Notes: generated by a model not told the origin, from the sequence alone. 10,593 bases of DNA from Candidatus Dormiibacterota bacterium (GCA_019234035.1 JAFALX010000025.1:1-10593), one strand, 5' to 3'; shown: positions 1 through 6,633, counted from the stretch's first letter. Made by a program: numbers and translations.

Positions 1-788
1 GCAGCCTGATGAAAGACACGCCCGAGCAGCAGCGCGGCCGGGAGATGGGCCCTCGCGATCAGCTCGATGCGCCGCGACGGCCCGTGGGCGGCGAGCGCGG
101 TGCGCAGGTCGAGCAGCGCGCGAAACAGGCGACCCCAATCAGACGGCGCGCCGACCTGATGCAGCTCGCCTCCGAGCAATGCCGTCGCGTCGATCGCCAG
201 TCCGGCGGCGGGAACTCCTGCACCTCGCGAGTGGAACGTCATGTCGTAGGAAGTGCCCGCCCCTGCAGCCGGTGTCAGCAAGCGCCGCAGCACGTCACGG
301 GCAACGCCTGCGGCGTCCGCCTGCTCCAGGTCAGCAGAGTCGTGCTGTCGGTCGGGGACCCAGAGATCCCGGATGTCGTACCCGGTGGCGTGGCGCACGT
401 CCTGCAGCATCGATTCACGAGTCCCAGCGAAGCCCCGCACGAGGGGATAGACGACCGGCCGGCCGCTGCGAGGATCGGCTCCTGCAGCAGCCGCAGAGGC
501 AGCCGCCTCGCGGAAGCGCCGGATGGCAGGAATGAACTCCGCATCAAGCGCGGGTCGCGGGGTTCCGCCAGACGTACCCGGATAGAGATAGTCCGGCGTG
601 ATGTATGCAACGAGAGCGTCGAGCGTCGCCACCGCGGTCTCCATCTCAACCGCAACGTGATTGCCGGATAAGAATGTCGACTGGTCGTGCACAACACTGA
701 ATCCACGCAGAGTCAGCTCATCGCGCAGAAGCAGGCTTGCTGGGCGATGAGGATGGCGATAGCTCACCATCGCGGTGAGAGGGATCAC
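1..788 (-). CDS. TIR-SAVED CBASS effector (partial, C-terminus beyond the left edge)
   Basis: An open frame of 262 codons without a stop runs from GTG at 788 off the left edge. Residues 5-145 look like a TIR domain. They show strand A (TAMVSYRH, 5-12), a helix with LRDEL, then RGFSVVHDQ (28-36), the ITPDYLYP segment (63-70), and DAEF (82-85), whose Glu84 is the candidate NADase glutamate. VVYPLVRGF (112-120) fits a later strand. From about residue 180 the sequence resembles the start of a SAVED cyclic-oligonucleotide sensor, including IELIARAHLPAALLLG (241-256). Known TIR-SAVED proteins bind a CD-NTase product, assemble, and cleave NAD+. The gene is about 40 nt after cap3, same strand, so it is probably the last gene of the operon. 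The start is uncertain: ATG at 770 would cut strand A, so GTG 788 is preferred; no clear ribosome binding site is visible for either. The TIR call is firmer than SAVED, which is only partly in the window. Confidence 0.83.
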   Translation of the reverse strand, partial: MIPLTAMVSYRHPHRPASLLLRDELTLRGFSVVHDQSTFLSGNHVAVEMETAVATLDALVAYITPDYLYPGTSGGTPRPALDAEFIPAIRRFREAAASAAAAGADPRSGRPVVYPLVRGFAGTRESMLQDVRHATGYDIRDLWVPDRQHDSADLEQADAAGVARDVLRRLLTPAAGAGTSYDMTFHSRGAGVPAAGLAIDATALLGGELHQVGAPSDWGRLFRALLDLRTALAAHGPSRRIELIARAHLPAALLLGRVFHQA

Positions 789-828
789 GACCCGGCCGAT
801 TGTGGCGGGGTGCCCAACCCTGCGTCCA

Positions 829-1320
829 TCACTGCGCGTTCGGTATCCACGGGCGCAGCCGTCGTATGCCGCCGCCCATCACGACACCGGCCCACATGTC
901 CCACCGTGACATCGGGTCGCCCCCGATAACGATTAGGATTGGTTCAGGACATGCGTAATCGGGATCCAGCGCGAATGTCTTGATCTGCGCCAGATCGCGG
1001 CGGCTGGGATAGGGCGCTGCCATCGGATGGAAATGCCATTCTCCAAGGTAGAACTCCCTTCGAAGCCATGCGCGGCTGATATGTCGTTGGAGTCCACGTA
1101 TCCCGCGAACGAAGGACTGTCGCGTCGCGACAGAGTCTGTAGGTGGGCCTGTCACTGCGGTAACGAACGCTTGGTCACCGAGCTTGCTGTAGCGACCGAT
1201 GAGTATCCCGCCCGTCTCCACCTTCCTGGCACGTTCGCAGTGCAACAGGATCCGTGCCATCGTCGTTGCTTCTATCGTCACCGCAACCTCGTGGTCGCTA
1301 CTAGAAAGGACACGAGTCAC
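829..1320 (-). CDS. cap3: Cap3-like JAMM/MPN metallopeptidase (CBASS deconjugase)
   Basis: A 163-residue protein carrying a complete JAMM zinc-peptidase signature: Glu36 in ETGGILIG, then EWHFHP with His96 and His98, Ser106 and Asp109 (HxH-x7-S-x2-D). This is the motif of the Prok-JAB/Mov34 family, and the length is normal for stand-alone prokaryotic JAMM proteins. In type II CBASS, Cap3 cleaves the bond that Cap2 makes between the CD-NTase C-terminus and its targets, so it tunes down priming. The start is GTG at 1320. The GTGA overlap with the cap2 stop (TGA 1319-1317) fixes this start and implies translational coupling. The effector gene follows about 40 nt downstream. A general deubiquitinase-like JAMM protein would look the same from sequence alone; the neighbours make the CBASS role likely. 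Confidence 0.9.
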   Translation of the reverse strand: MTRVLSSSDHEVAVTIEATTMARILLHCERARKVETGGILIGRYSKLGDQAFVTAVTGPPTDSVATRQSFVRGIRGLQRHISRAWLRREFYLGEWHFHPMAAPYPSRRDLAQIKTFALDPDYACPEPILIVIGGDPMSRWDMWAGVVMGGGIRRLRPWIPNAQ

Positions 1321-3170
1321 GCCGACCGCTTCACCAGGCCGGTGAAGAACCCGCCGTCATCCGTGATCCGCTCAAATACGTGCAGCCTTGCTCCCTCGCT
1401 GACCGGGAGGGCCTCATTGAGGAGGTCAACGGCCGCAGCTGCCATCAGCCACACCTCGTCGGCGCGTGCTGGAAACACCGGATGCCAGCAGCCGACGCCT
1501 TCCCATGGTCTCTCCTCACCACGCTCTTCCTCAGCGCGTCCGATCGATTGGTAGGCGTCGTCAAACTCGGTGAGCGGGAAGCTCTCGCCGTGGGCGAGGA
1601 AGGCTAACAATAGCCGCGCGTGCAGCGTTATCGAGAATGAGGCGTACACCACCGGGCGCCGCGCTGCGACTCGGCTGAGAACCTCGAGCACCCGACGATC
1701 CCCGGTGGTCTCAATGACCAGATCGAACTCAGCCAGTAGCGCAGGAATGATTGCCTCTTCGGCCGATCGAGCAATAGCCGCCACGCGGGCATTCGGAGAT
1801 GCAGCGTTGAGACGCCTCGCCAACGCCTCCGCTTTCTTATGCCCGAGGTCGTCAATGGTGAGCAGGTGGCGGACGAGGTTCCCAGCTTCGAAGGTCTCGC
1901 TATCAATGATGGTGAGCTGCATGGTGCCGGCTCTCACCAGCATCTCGGCAATTGCAGACCCCAGCGCACCAGCGCCAATTACTGCTACCCGGCAGTCGGC
2001 GACGTTCGCCGTTAGCCGCCCGCGCGTCGCGAGCTGGTGTGGATGCCAGTTCTCAGTATCCACCCAATCCAATCGAGTGGTTCGACGCAGCGTTCCGCGC
2101 TCGCTTGCCATCCAAAGCCCCAGCTCGTTGCTCCGGAATCCGTGAAGTGCCTGACGTTCGAGCAGCGGCAAGGCGATGCCGATCCAGTGCTCCTGCACGG
2201 GATCCTCCCCGATGCGCTCTGGCACGGGGAACCCGATGAGTACCGCGTGGAGGGCTCCGTCGTGGAAGCTTCGCGTCCCCTGTCGCAAGAGAGCGTAAAG
2301 ATCCATTCCCTGGTGTTTGAAAGCCTGCTCGAGCTCGCCCCAGGACGTAGGGGCGGCGTACGGAGGCAGCACCACAAGCCGGCCGCAACGCAGCCATAGG
2401 GCGCTTTGTTTCGGTGTCCGGAGCATGGCCAGTCTGCGGCCCCACTTCGACTCGATGAGCACGCGGCCGTCGAGAGCTTTGAAACGCTGAACAATTGACA
2501 CATGCCCGCTCGGGATGTCGACACGTTGCAGCTCCGCAAGTCCGATGACGTCATCGATCGCGCTCCACTGCGCAAGGTCCTCGGGGCCCTCGCGAAAGGC
2601 AACCACGCCGGCACTAGTCGGAGGGTAGACGGGAAGTTCGAAGGGCTCTCCGGGGGAGAGCAACAACCCCCGAGACGCTTTCGCAATCCATCCGAGCGCG
2701 CGGATGACGTGCCAAGCCAGGCGATCTGCGTCGCCGAGCGGTTCGGCATCAGAGTCCAAACGCAGGTTGCCCTCCGAATCGGTTGCCACGCAGATCTTTG
2801 CGGTGTGGTAAGGCGCGTCCGACGCAACGAGGGACGGGCGTTGGTGTGGGTGAATGCCAGGCAGGCCTCCCTCTTTAGCCGGAAAGATGTCGATCAGGCC
2901 ACGCGGATAGACGGCCGACGCGTGTACAAACCAACGCGACGTGGGAGGTACAGGAAACGCCGTCCCGAGTGTGTGCGGCGTCAGATTCAGCTCAAGGAGC
3001 CAACCAGACCGATCCGCAACCCAATCGCTGACGATCTCGACACCCTCGATCTCTTCCAGCGTGCGGCGCCCGACGAGCAGACTAGGCGAGGGTTCGAGCG
3101 CGACGCCGCTAGGCGAAACGGCCACCTGTCGCAATCGTACTGGCGGCCGTCCGCTGGGTAAAACCGCCAT
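1317..3170 (-). CDS. cap2: Cap2-like E2-E1 (ThiF) fusion, CD-NTase-conjugating enzyme
   Basis: A 617-residue protein, the usual size of Cap2. The N-terminal part (about 30-180) resembles prokaryotic E2 domains: LTPHTLGTAFPVPP (63-76), then IHPHQRPSL (106-114) and KICVAT with Cys127, the best candidate for the E2 catalytic cysteine. Residues about 180-380 form a linker region without a motif I recognise. The C-terminal E1/ThiF adenylation domain has the nucleotide loop VIGAGALGS (397-405), Asp423 ending strand 2 (TIID), Asn431 and Arg434 (GNLVRH), and Lys445/446 (GHKKA). Cys561 in GVGCWHPVFP is the candidate E1 catalytic cysteine. Cap2 adenylates the CD-NTase C-terminus and transfers it to targets, which primes the synthase. 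Start ATG 3170 lies 62 nt inside the end of cdn; no strong ribosome site is visible, so coupling is likely. A start further in (GTG at about 3128) cannot be excluded. Confidence 0.9.
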   Translation of the reverse strand: MAVLPSGRPPVRLRQVAVSPSGVALEPSPSLLVGRRTLEEIEGVEIVSDWVADRSGWLLELNLTPHTLGTAFPVPPTSRWFVHASAVYPRGLIDIFPAKEGGLPGIHPHQRPSLVASDAPYHTAKICVATDSEGNLRLDSDAEPLGDADRLAWHVIRALGWIAKASRGLLLSPGEPFELPVYPPTSAGVVAFREGPEDLAQWSAIDDVIGLAELQRVDIPSGHVSIVQRFKALDGRVLIESKWGRRLAMLRTPKQSALWLRCGRLVVLPPYAAPTSWGELEQAFKHQGMDLYALLRQGTRSFHDGALHAVLIGFPVPERIGEDPVQEHWIGIALPLLERQALHGFRSNELGLWMASERGTLRRTTRLDWVDTENWHPHQLATRGRLTANVADCRVAVIGAGALGSAIAEMLVRAGTMQLTIIDSETFEAGNLVRHLLTIDDLGHKKAEALARRLNAASPNARVAAIARSAEEAIIPALLAEFDLVIETTGDRRVLEVLSRVAARRPVVYASFSITLHARLLLAFLAHGESFPLTEFDDAYQSIGRAEEERGEERPWEGVGCWHPVFPARADEVWLMAAAAVDLLNEALPVSEGARLHVFERITDDGGFFTGLVKRSA

Positions 3171-4239
3171 TTGAAGGGGGTTCCGGAAACTCGGGACCGA
3201 GAAGTTCTCGCCAGCCTTTTGCGCTCTCTGCAGTTGTCGGAGCGTTCAGCGCTTGCCGCGCGAGCGCTGCCGCGCTCTCGATGAGCCCATAGAACTGCCC
3301 GAATTCCGCGGGCGTGACGCGGCTGAACACATCATGTGCGACGCCATGGTCTTGCAACTCCGGCTTCGTGCCCTGAAGCACATCCTGCTCGAACGCGCTA
3401 ACGATTCCCTCGAGCGAGCGCGTCACGCCTTCGCTTACTGACGAAATATCGTCCGGGCACACCGTCCCGACACAATGCTCCAGTGGATAGCCCTTCGGAT
3501 GTTTCGGGACGTTGTTCCGCAGGCGCCACCACTTTACGGCCTTGACAACGTTGATGTAGTGACCAGACGTGGTGGCATTCTTGCGCTGCGTCCATGCGAT
3601 CTGTTCGATCGGATGCGTCGGTTCCCATCTGCGGAGCTCGCGATCAGGGATCAGCAGGTAATCCTCTTTCCACGCATCACCTTCTGCCAGCTGTGCCGAC
3701 TTCGCCACACTTTGGCGGAGTGAGAGGATGTCGGATTCGAGCGGCAGCGCGCGGTTAGACAGCGTGGGCAAACCGTTGACTCGTCTGCCGGCGATCTCGG
3801 CCGCCTTGATCACTGCCTCCCGGACGACCTCGGAGGGCGCGGCGGTGACAACCAGGTCAAGCGTGACCGGAGTTCCGTCATACGTCAGCTGGATCGAGCG
3901 GTCGTTGGGTCTCCAGTGGTTCGGAAAATTACGCTCAAGAAACGGTGTGAAGCGCGCAACGACGTTGTCGGGGCTGTACTCCTCAGGATCCAACGTCGTG
4001 ACGACAACGAGATCGACATCAACGTGGGCATTTGGGTCTGTCGGATCCAATGGCCGGACGATGGTGTCGCGTCGGTAGCTGCCTTGGAGAAATGCGTCGA
4101 TGATGATCGCCGCCAGCGCTGGATCATCTCGAAGAAGTTGCCGCAGCTCCAAGTGCTTGGCGCTGCACGTGGCCCTGAGCGCAGCGCTGAGGCGGGTCGC
4201 GCTGAGAAAGTCATTGAAATAGGACGGGACGGCTGTCAT
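3109..4239 (-). CDS. CBASS CD-NTase (cGAS/DncV-like cyclic oligonucleotide synthase)
   Basis: A 376-residue nucleotidyltransferase of the polymerase-beta fold. The active-site signature is intact: GSY at 53-55 (FLQGSYRRDTIVRP), metal-binding Asp74 and Asp76 in HVDVDLVV, and the third acidic residue Asp128 in VTLDLVV. The segment YINVVKAVKWWR (228-239) fits the helical half of CD-NTases. Such enzymes make cyclic di- or trinucleotides from NTPs on phage infection; which product is made here cannot be read from the sequence, and I do not assign a clade. The C-terminal tail (about 350-376) is low complexity, looks flexible, and ends in GGRFA; a small last residue suits conjugation by Cap2. Start ATG 4239 is fixed by an ATGA overlap with the upstream 75-residue gene and by GAGGAGG at 4250-4244. 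An in-frame ATG at 4257 is less likely. Confidence 0.92.
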   Translation of the reverse strand: MTAVPSYFNDFLSATRLSAALRATCSAKHLELRQLLRDDPALAAIIIDAFLQGSYRRDTIVRPLDPTDPNAHVDVDLVVVTTLDPEEYSPDNVVARFTPFLERNFPNHWRPNDRSIQLTYDGTPVTLDLVVTAAPSEVVREAVIKAAEIAGRRVNGLPTLSNRALPLESDILSLRQSVAKSAQLAEGDAWKEDYLLIPDRELRRWEPTHPIEQIAWTQRKNATTSGHYINVVKAVKWWRLRNNVPKHPKGYPLEHCVGTVCPDDISSVSEGVTRSLEGIVSAFEQDVLQGTKPELQDHGVAHDVFSRVTPAEFGQFYGLIESAAALARQALNAPTTAESAKGWRELLGPEFPEPPSNGGFTQRTAASTIATGGRFA

Positions 4240-4463
4240 GTGGCCTCCTCTGGCCAAGGAATCCCGAGATTCGCCTCAGGACTAAGCCGCGCCGGCTGTC
4301 TCGGCGCGGGGTCACGGACGCGGAATGGCCGACGCACCCTGGGGCCGCTGAGTCCCAGCCCCTGAATCTTACCAAAGATTGGCGCAGGATTTTCCGCGCC
4401 ATGTTCGGGCACCTCTGCTACGATGGATTCACGCGGCCCAACGATGGCCTCAAGTTCCGCCAT
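4236..4463 (-). CDS. Small 75-residue protein of unknown function, first gene of the CBASS operon
   Basis: A short frame, MAELEAIVGPRES to PWPEEAT, that I do not recognise. Two signals support translation: a perfect AGGAGG at 4474-4469, 5 nt before ATG 4463, and an ATGA overlap of its stop with the CD-NTase start. The N-terminal third is acidic (several Glu), the middle is Arg- and Pro-rich (PRVRRPFRVRDPAPRQPARL, 41-60), and the end is acidic again. No membrane segment, signal peptide, cysteine or C-terminal Gly-Gly is present, so it does not look like a typical membrane effector or a ubiquitin-like protein with an exposed tail. It occupies the first position of the operon, directly facing the HTH-ImmA regulator. 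It could be a small regulator or partner of the CD-NTase, a peptidase substrate, or just a leader peptide that couples translation. These are guesses. Confidence 0.7.
   Translation of the reverse strand: MAELEAIVGPRESIVAEVPEHGAENPAPIFGKIQGLGLSGPRVRRPFRVRDPAPRQPARLSPEANLGIPWPEEAT
4244..4250 (-). promoter_or_regulatory. Ribosome binding site deciding the CD-NTase start
   Basis: The minus strand reads GAGGAGG inside the last codons of the 75-residue gene, 4 nt before ATG 4239. It favours ATG 4239 over the in-frame ATG at 4257, which would lie upstream of it. Confidence 0.7.
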
Positions 4464-4468
4464 TCCGT

Positions 4469-4474
4469 CCTCCT
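4469..4474 (-). promoter_or_regulatory. Strong ribosome binding site of the CBASS operon's first gene
   Basis: The minus strand reads AGGAGG here with a 5-nt spacer (ACGGA) to ATG at 4463. It is the best Shine-Dalgarno match seen in the window and is the main support for the 75-residue gene being translated. Confidence 0.8.
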
Positions 4475-4484
4475 GAGGCGCCCG

Positions 4485-4495
4485 CGGACCGTCCG
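4485..4495. promoter_or_regulatory. 11-bp inverted repeat in the divergent spacer, candidate operator
   Basis: CGGAC-C-GTCCG is a perfect inverted repeat with a one-base centre. It lies in the 40-bp spacer between the CBASS operon start (4463, minus) and the HTH-ImmA gene start (4504, plus). The position suits a repressor that controls both directions, and the neighbouring gene encodes an HTH protein. No consensus -10 (TANNNT) is obvious on either strand in this spacer, and the minus-strand promoter probably reaches into the regulator's first codons. The assignment is inference; such a short repeat in GC-rich DNA can arise by chance. Confidence 0.4.
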
Positions 4496-4503
4496 AACTC
4501 TTA

Positions 4504-5529
4504 ATGGCTGAATCAGTCTTCGTCGCTGGCCGACTACGGCTCGCCCGAGATCTCCGCAGTTGGAGCCAAGTCGAACTCGCGCAGCGCGCAGGCTTGACGC
4601 CGCCGACCCTGAGCCAGTTCGAAGCAGGCATGACGCGGCCAGTTCCGGCCGCGCGAGATCGGTTGGCAGCTGCCCTCGGAGTCCCCGCCGGCTTCTTTGA
4701 GCTGCCGCTACTCGACACTCACGACGGCTTCTTCCGGTCCCTGCGACGGACATCCGTCGCCGACCGGCGACGGGCACGAGCTATGGCCCACATCGCGCAC
4801 GACCTTGCGGGGAGTGCCGCCATCGCAGGCGAGTTGCCTGCCGTCAACGTACCGCACCTCACTTCCGCGCTGGTCGCGGATGACGCCGAGCAATCTGAAG
4901 CCATTGCTAGGGAGGTGCGACGCCTATGGGGTGTCCACGCCGGACCGATCTCCAACGCGACTGAGTTACTGGAGTCACACGGCGTCGTGGTCATCCGGCT
5001 TCCCTTGGCGACGAATGACGTGGATGCCTTCTCTCTTCCGTTCCGCGATCGCCCAATCGTTGTTCTAGGAGCGGACAAGAATGACCGTGCTCGTTCCCGG
5101 TTCGACGTGGCGCACGAACTAGGTCACCTCGTAGTGCATGGCGAACAGGTCTGGGGATTGCCTGCTGTAGAGCGCCAGGCCAGCCAATTTGCCGCGGCTT
5201 TTCTGATGCCACGAGACGAGATCATCGACGAGCTGCCAGCGCGCGCGAACTGGCCGGTGCTCTTCTCCCTGAAGCGCAAGTGGCAGGTGTCGCTTGCAGC
5301 TCTGCTGATGCGTGCGCGCACGCTACGTCGGATGAGCGAGGCCGACTACTTAACTGCGATCAAGGCAGCATCGGCGCGTGGTTGGCGGCGAATCGAGCCG
5401 GTTCCGCTGGGCGCCCCAGAGCAACCTCGACTGCTCGCGCGGGCACTCCACCTTCTCAACGAGCAAGAATCTGACCTGGCATTGCCCGAATCAGTCTTAG
5501 CGTCACTGGCAGCAGCGTTGGCTGCTTAG
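4504..5529 (+). CDS. Fused XRE HTH and ImmA/IrrE zinc peptidase regulator (CapH-CapP-like)
   Basis: A 341-residue protein. Residues about 8-62 form a lambda-repressor-type HTH (LRLARDLRSWSQVELAQRAG, then LTPPTLSQFEAG). Residues about 150-280 form an ImmA/IrrE (DUF955) metallopeptidase: FDVAHELGHLVVHG carries HExxH with His204, Glu205 and His208, and the family's third ligand is probably Glu223 in VERQASQFAAAFLMP. Proteins of this fused type act as transcription regulators whose peptidase half responds to stress. In some CBASS loci the separate repressor CapH is cleaved by the ImmA-type protease CapP. The divergent position next to the CBASS operon suggests this single chain does a similar job. 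The start ATG 4504 matches where the family's HTH normally begins; no Shine-Dalgarno or clear leaderless promoter is visible. Common XRE-ImmA proteins also control toxin-antitoxin and phage genes, so control of CBASS is inferred from position. Confidence 0.88.
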   Translation: MAESVFVAGRLRLARDLRSWSQVELAQRAGLTPPTLSQFEAGMTRPVPAARDRLAAALGVPAGFFELPLLDTHDGFFRSLRRTSVADRRRARAMAHIAHDLAGSAAIAGELPAVNVPHLTSALVADDAEQSEAIAREVRRLWGVHAGPISNATELLESHGVVVIRLPLATNDVDAFSLPFRDRPIVVLGADKNDRARSRFDVAHELGHLVVHGEQVWGLPAVERQASQFAAAFLMPRDEIIDELPARANWPVLFSLKRKWQVSLAALLMRARTLRRMSEADYLTAIKAASARGWRRIEPVPLGAPEQPRLLARALHLLNEQESDLALPESVLASLAAALAA

Positions 5530-5659
5530 CGTGCTGAAGTGTCTCGGGTTTTGATACAGACCTGAGGTGCCCTTTGCTTCTTGCTGCTGGCGCAGGTGAC
5601 GGCGAACGGCTGGAGCGCCGACCGCCGACCGCAGGCCGTAGGCGCCGTGGATAACTCGA

Positions 5660-5675
5660 GAAAACCGTTATTTTC
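5660..5675. repeat. Small inverted repeat upstream of the recombinase
   Basis: GAAAA-CCGTTA-TTTTC is a 5-bp inverted repeat with a 6-nt loop, in an AT-rich pocket unlike the surrounding GC-rich DNA. It overlaps the expected -35 region of the recombinase promoter, so it could be an operator or part of a recombination-site arm. Function is not shown by the sequence. Confidence 0.35.
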
Positions 5676-5696
5676 CGACGTTAGATTGCGTATGCT
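5668..5696 (+). promoter_or_regulatory. Candidate leaderless promoter of the recombinase
   Basis: The -10 element TATGCT (5691-5696) ends 7 nt before GTG 5704, the distance expected when transcription begins at the start codon. A weak -35, TTATTT (5668-5673), is 17 nt upstream. No Shine-Dalgarno precedes the gene, which fits a leaderless mRNA. Confidence 0.45.
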
Positions 5697-5703
5697 GGCT
5701 ACC

Positions 5704-6633
5704 GTGGCCGCCCTCCCCCTCAGCCAGGCGATCGACGAGTTCCTCAGCTGGCAAGAGCTCGACCGGCACCGCAGCCCCGGCACCATCACGGAGTACCGCA
5801 AGGACCTGGCCGGATTCGCCGCGTTCGCCGGCGGCGATGCGGGGATCCGCGACGTCGCCGAGCTCCATCGCGACCTGCTCCGCGCCTACCAGCGCCACCT
5901 GGGCCGGTTGAGGGTCCGCAGCCGCGCCGCCGAGCGGCCCCTCGGCATCGCGACCCGGCACCGGCGGCTTGTCACCCTCCGCAGCTTCCTGCGCTTCGCC
6001 GCGCGGGAGGAGTGGCTCGCCGGCGACCTCGGCTCGACGATCGACCTCCCACGCCTGCCTGAGCGCTTGCCGAAGCCGCTCGAGCCCGGCGTCCGCGAAC
6101 AGCTCCTCGAGGCGCTCCCGGCCGGCACCCTCGCCGAACTGCGTGACCGCGCCCTGTTCGCCTTCCTGCTGTCCACCGGCTGTCGCATCGCCGAGGCGCT
6201 GGCGCTCGACCGCGACGAGCTGCGCCGCGAGCGCGTCGTCGTGCGCGGCAAAGGCGATCGCGAGCGCGTCGTGTTGCTGACGGACCGCGCCCGCCATGCC
6301 GTGCAGGACTACCTCGCCGCGCGCACCGACGACTCGCCAGCGCTCTTCATCAGCTTTCAGCCCGCGTCGAAGGGCACGAGTGACAACCGCCTCACCGCCG
6401 CCGGCGCCCGCCACATCTGCCAGCGCGTGTCGCGCGAGCTGGCGGTATCGCGATTCCACCCGCACCAGCTGCGGCACACCCTGGGCACCCTGCTGCAGGA
6501 GGCGATGGGTGACGCACGACTCACCGCGGAGACTCTCGGCCACCGAGGCCTCGGGTCAGTCGCCGGCTATACGAAGGTGAGCAACCAGCGTCGGCGGGAC
6601 GCGTACGAGGAGCTCGAAGCCAGGGGGTTGTAA
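5704..6633 (+). CDS. Tyrosine recombinase / integrase, XerC-XerD type
   Basis: A 309-residue site-specific recombinase, the normal size for Xer-like enzymes. Residues about 5-110 form the SAM-like core-binding domain (LSQAIDEFLSWQ, then TITEYRKDLAGFAAF). The catalytic domain keeps all active-site residues: Arg161 (STGCRIAEAL), Lys183 (VRGKGDRERV), His254 and Arg257 (HQLRHTLG), His280 (LGHRGL) and nucleophile Tyr289 (GYTKV). It cuts and rejoins DNA through a phosphotyrosine. The start could be GTG 5704 or ATG 5692, both in frame; GTG is chosen because a -10 box sits 7 nt before it and the family domain begins right after. Upstream in-frame codons back to 5581 look noncoding. It differs from true XerC by context: it sits between a defence regulator and a HEPN gene, so it is more likely the integrase of a mobile island. 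Confidence 0.9.
   Translation: MAALPLSQAIDEFLSWQELDRHRSPGTITEYRKDLAGFAAFAGGDAGIRDVAELHRDLLRAYQRHLGRLRVRSRAAERPLGIATRHRRLVTLRSFLRFAAREEWLAGDLGSTIDLPRLPERLPKPLEPGVREQLLEALPAGTLAELRDRALFAFLLSTGCRIAEALALDRDELRRERVVVRGKGDRERVVLLTDRARHAVQDYLAARTDDSPALFISFQPASKGTSDNRLTAAGARHICQRVSRELAVSRFHPHQLRHTLGTLLQEAMGDARLTAETLGHRGLGSVAGYTKVSNQRRRDAYEELEARGL

Larger units (their letters stand above)
5530..5703. other. Spacer between regulator and recombinase with possible insertion-sequence end
   Basis: This 174-bp stretch has no convincing gene. At 5534-5550, just after the regulator's stop, TGAAGTGTCTCGGGTTT resembles a terminal inverted repeat of an IS3-type element. That is a memory-level resemblance only, and I find no matching second end or transposase remnant. 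The right half holds the recombinase promoter and a small hairpin. Confidence 0.25.

Noticed and set aside
9..671. 220-residue plus-strand open frame
   Set aside because: It is antisense to the TIR-SAVED frame. Its composition (Arg/Gly/Ser-rich, no motif) is typical of a shadow frame in GC-rich DNA, while the minus frame has recognisable TIR strands.
275..706. 143-residue minus-strand open frame
   Set aside because: It overlaps the effector in another frame, is rich in Arg, Ser, Thr and Cys without motifs, and starts inside the TIR domain.
788..829. ATG at 829 overlapping the cap3 stop (ATGA) as effector start
   Set aside because: That frame stops after 14 codons and is not the TIR frame, so it could only be a tiny coupling peptide. 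A frameshift linking it to the effector is possible but unsupported.
5668..6543. 291-residue minus-strand open frame
   Set aside because: It is a shadow of the tyrosine recombinase, whose full catalytic residue set is in the plus frame.
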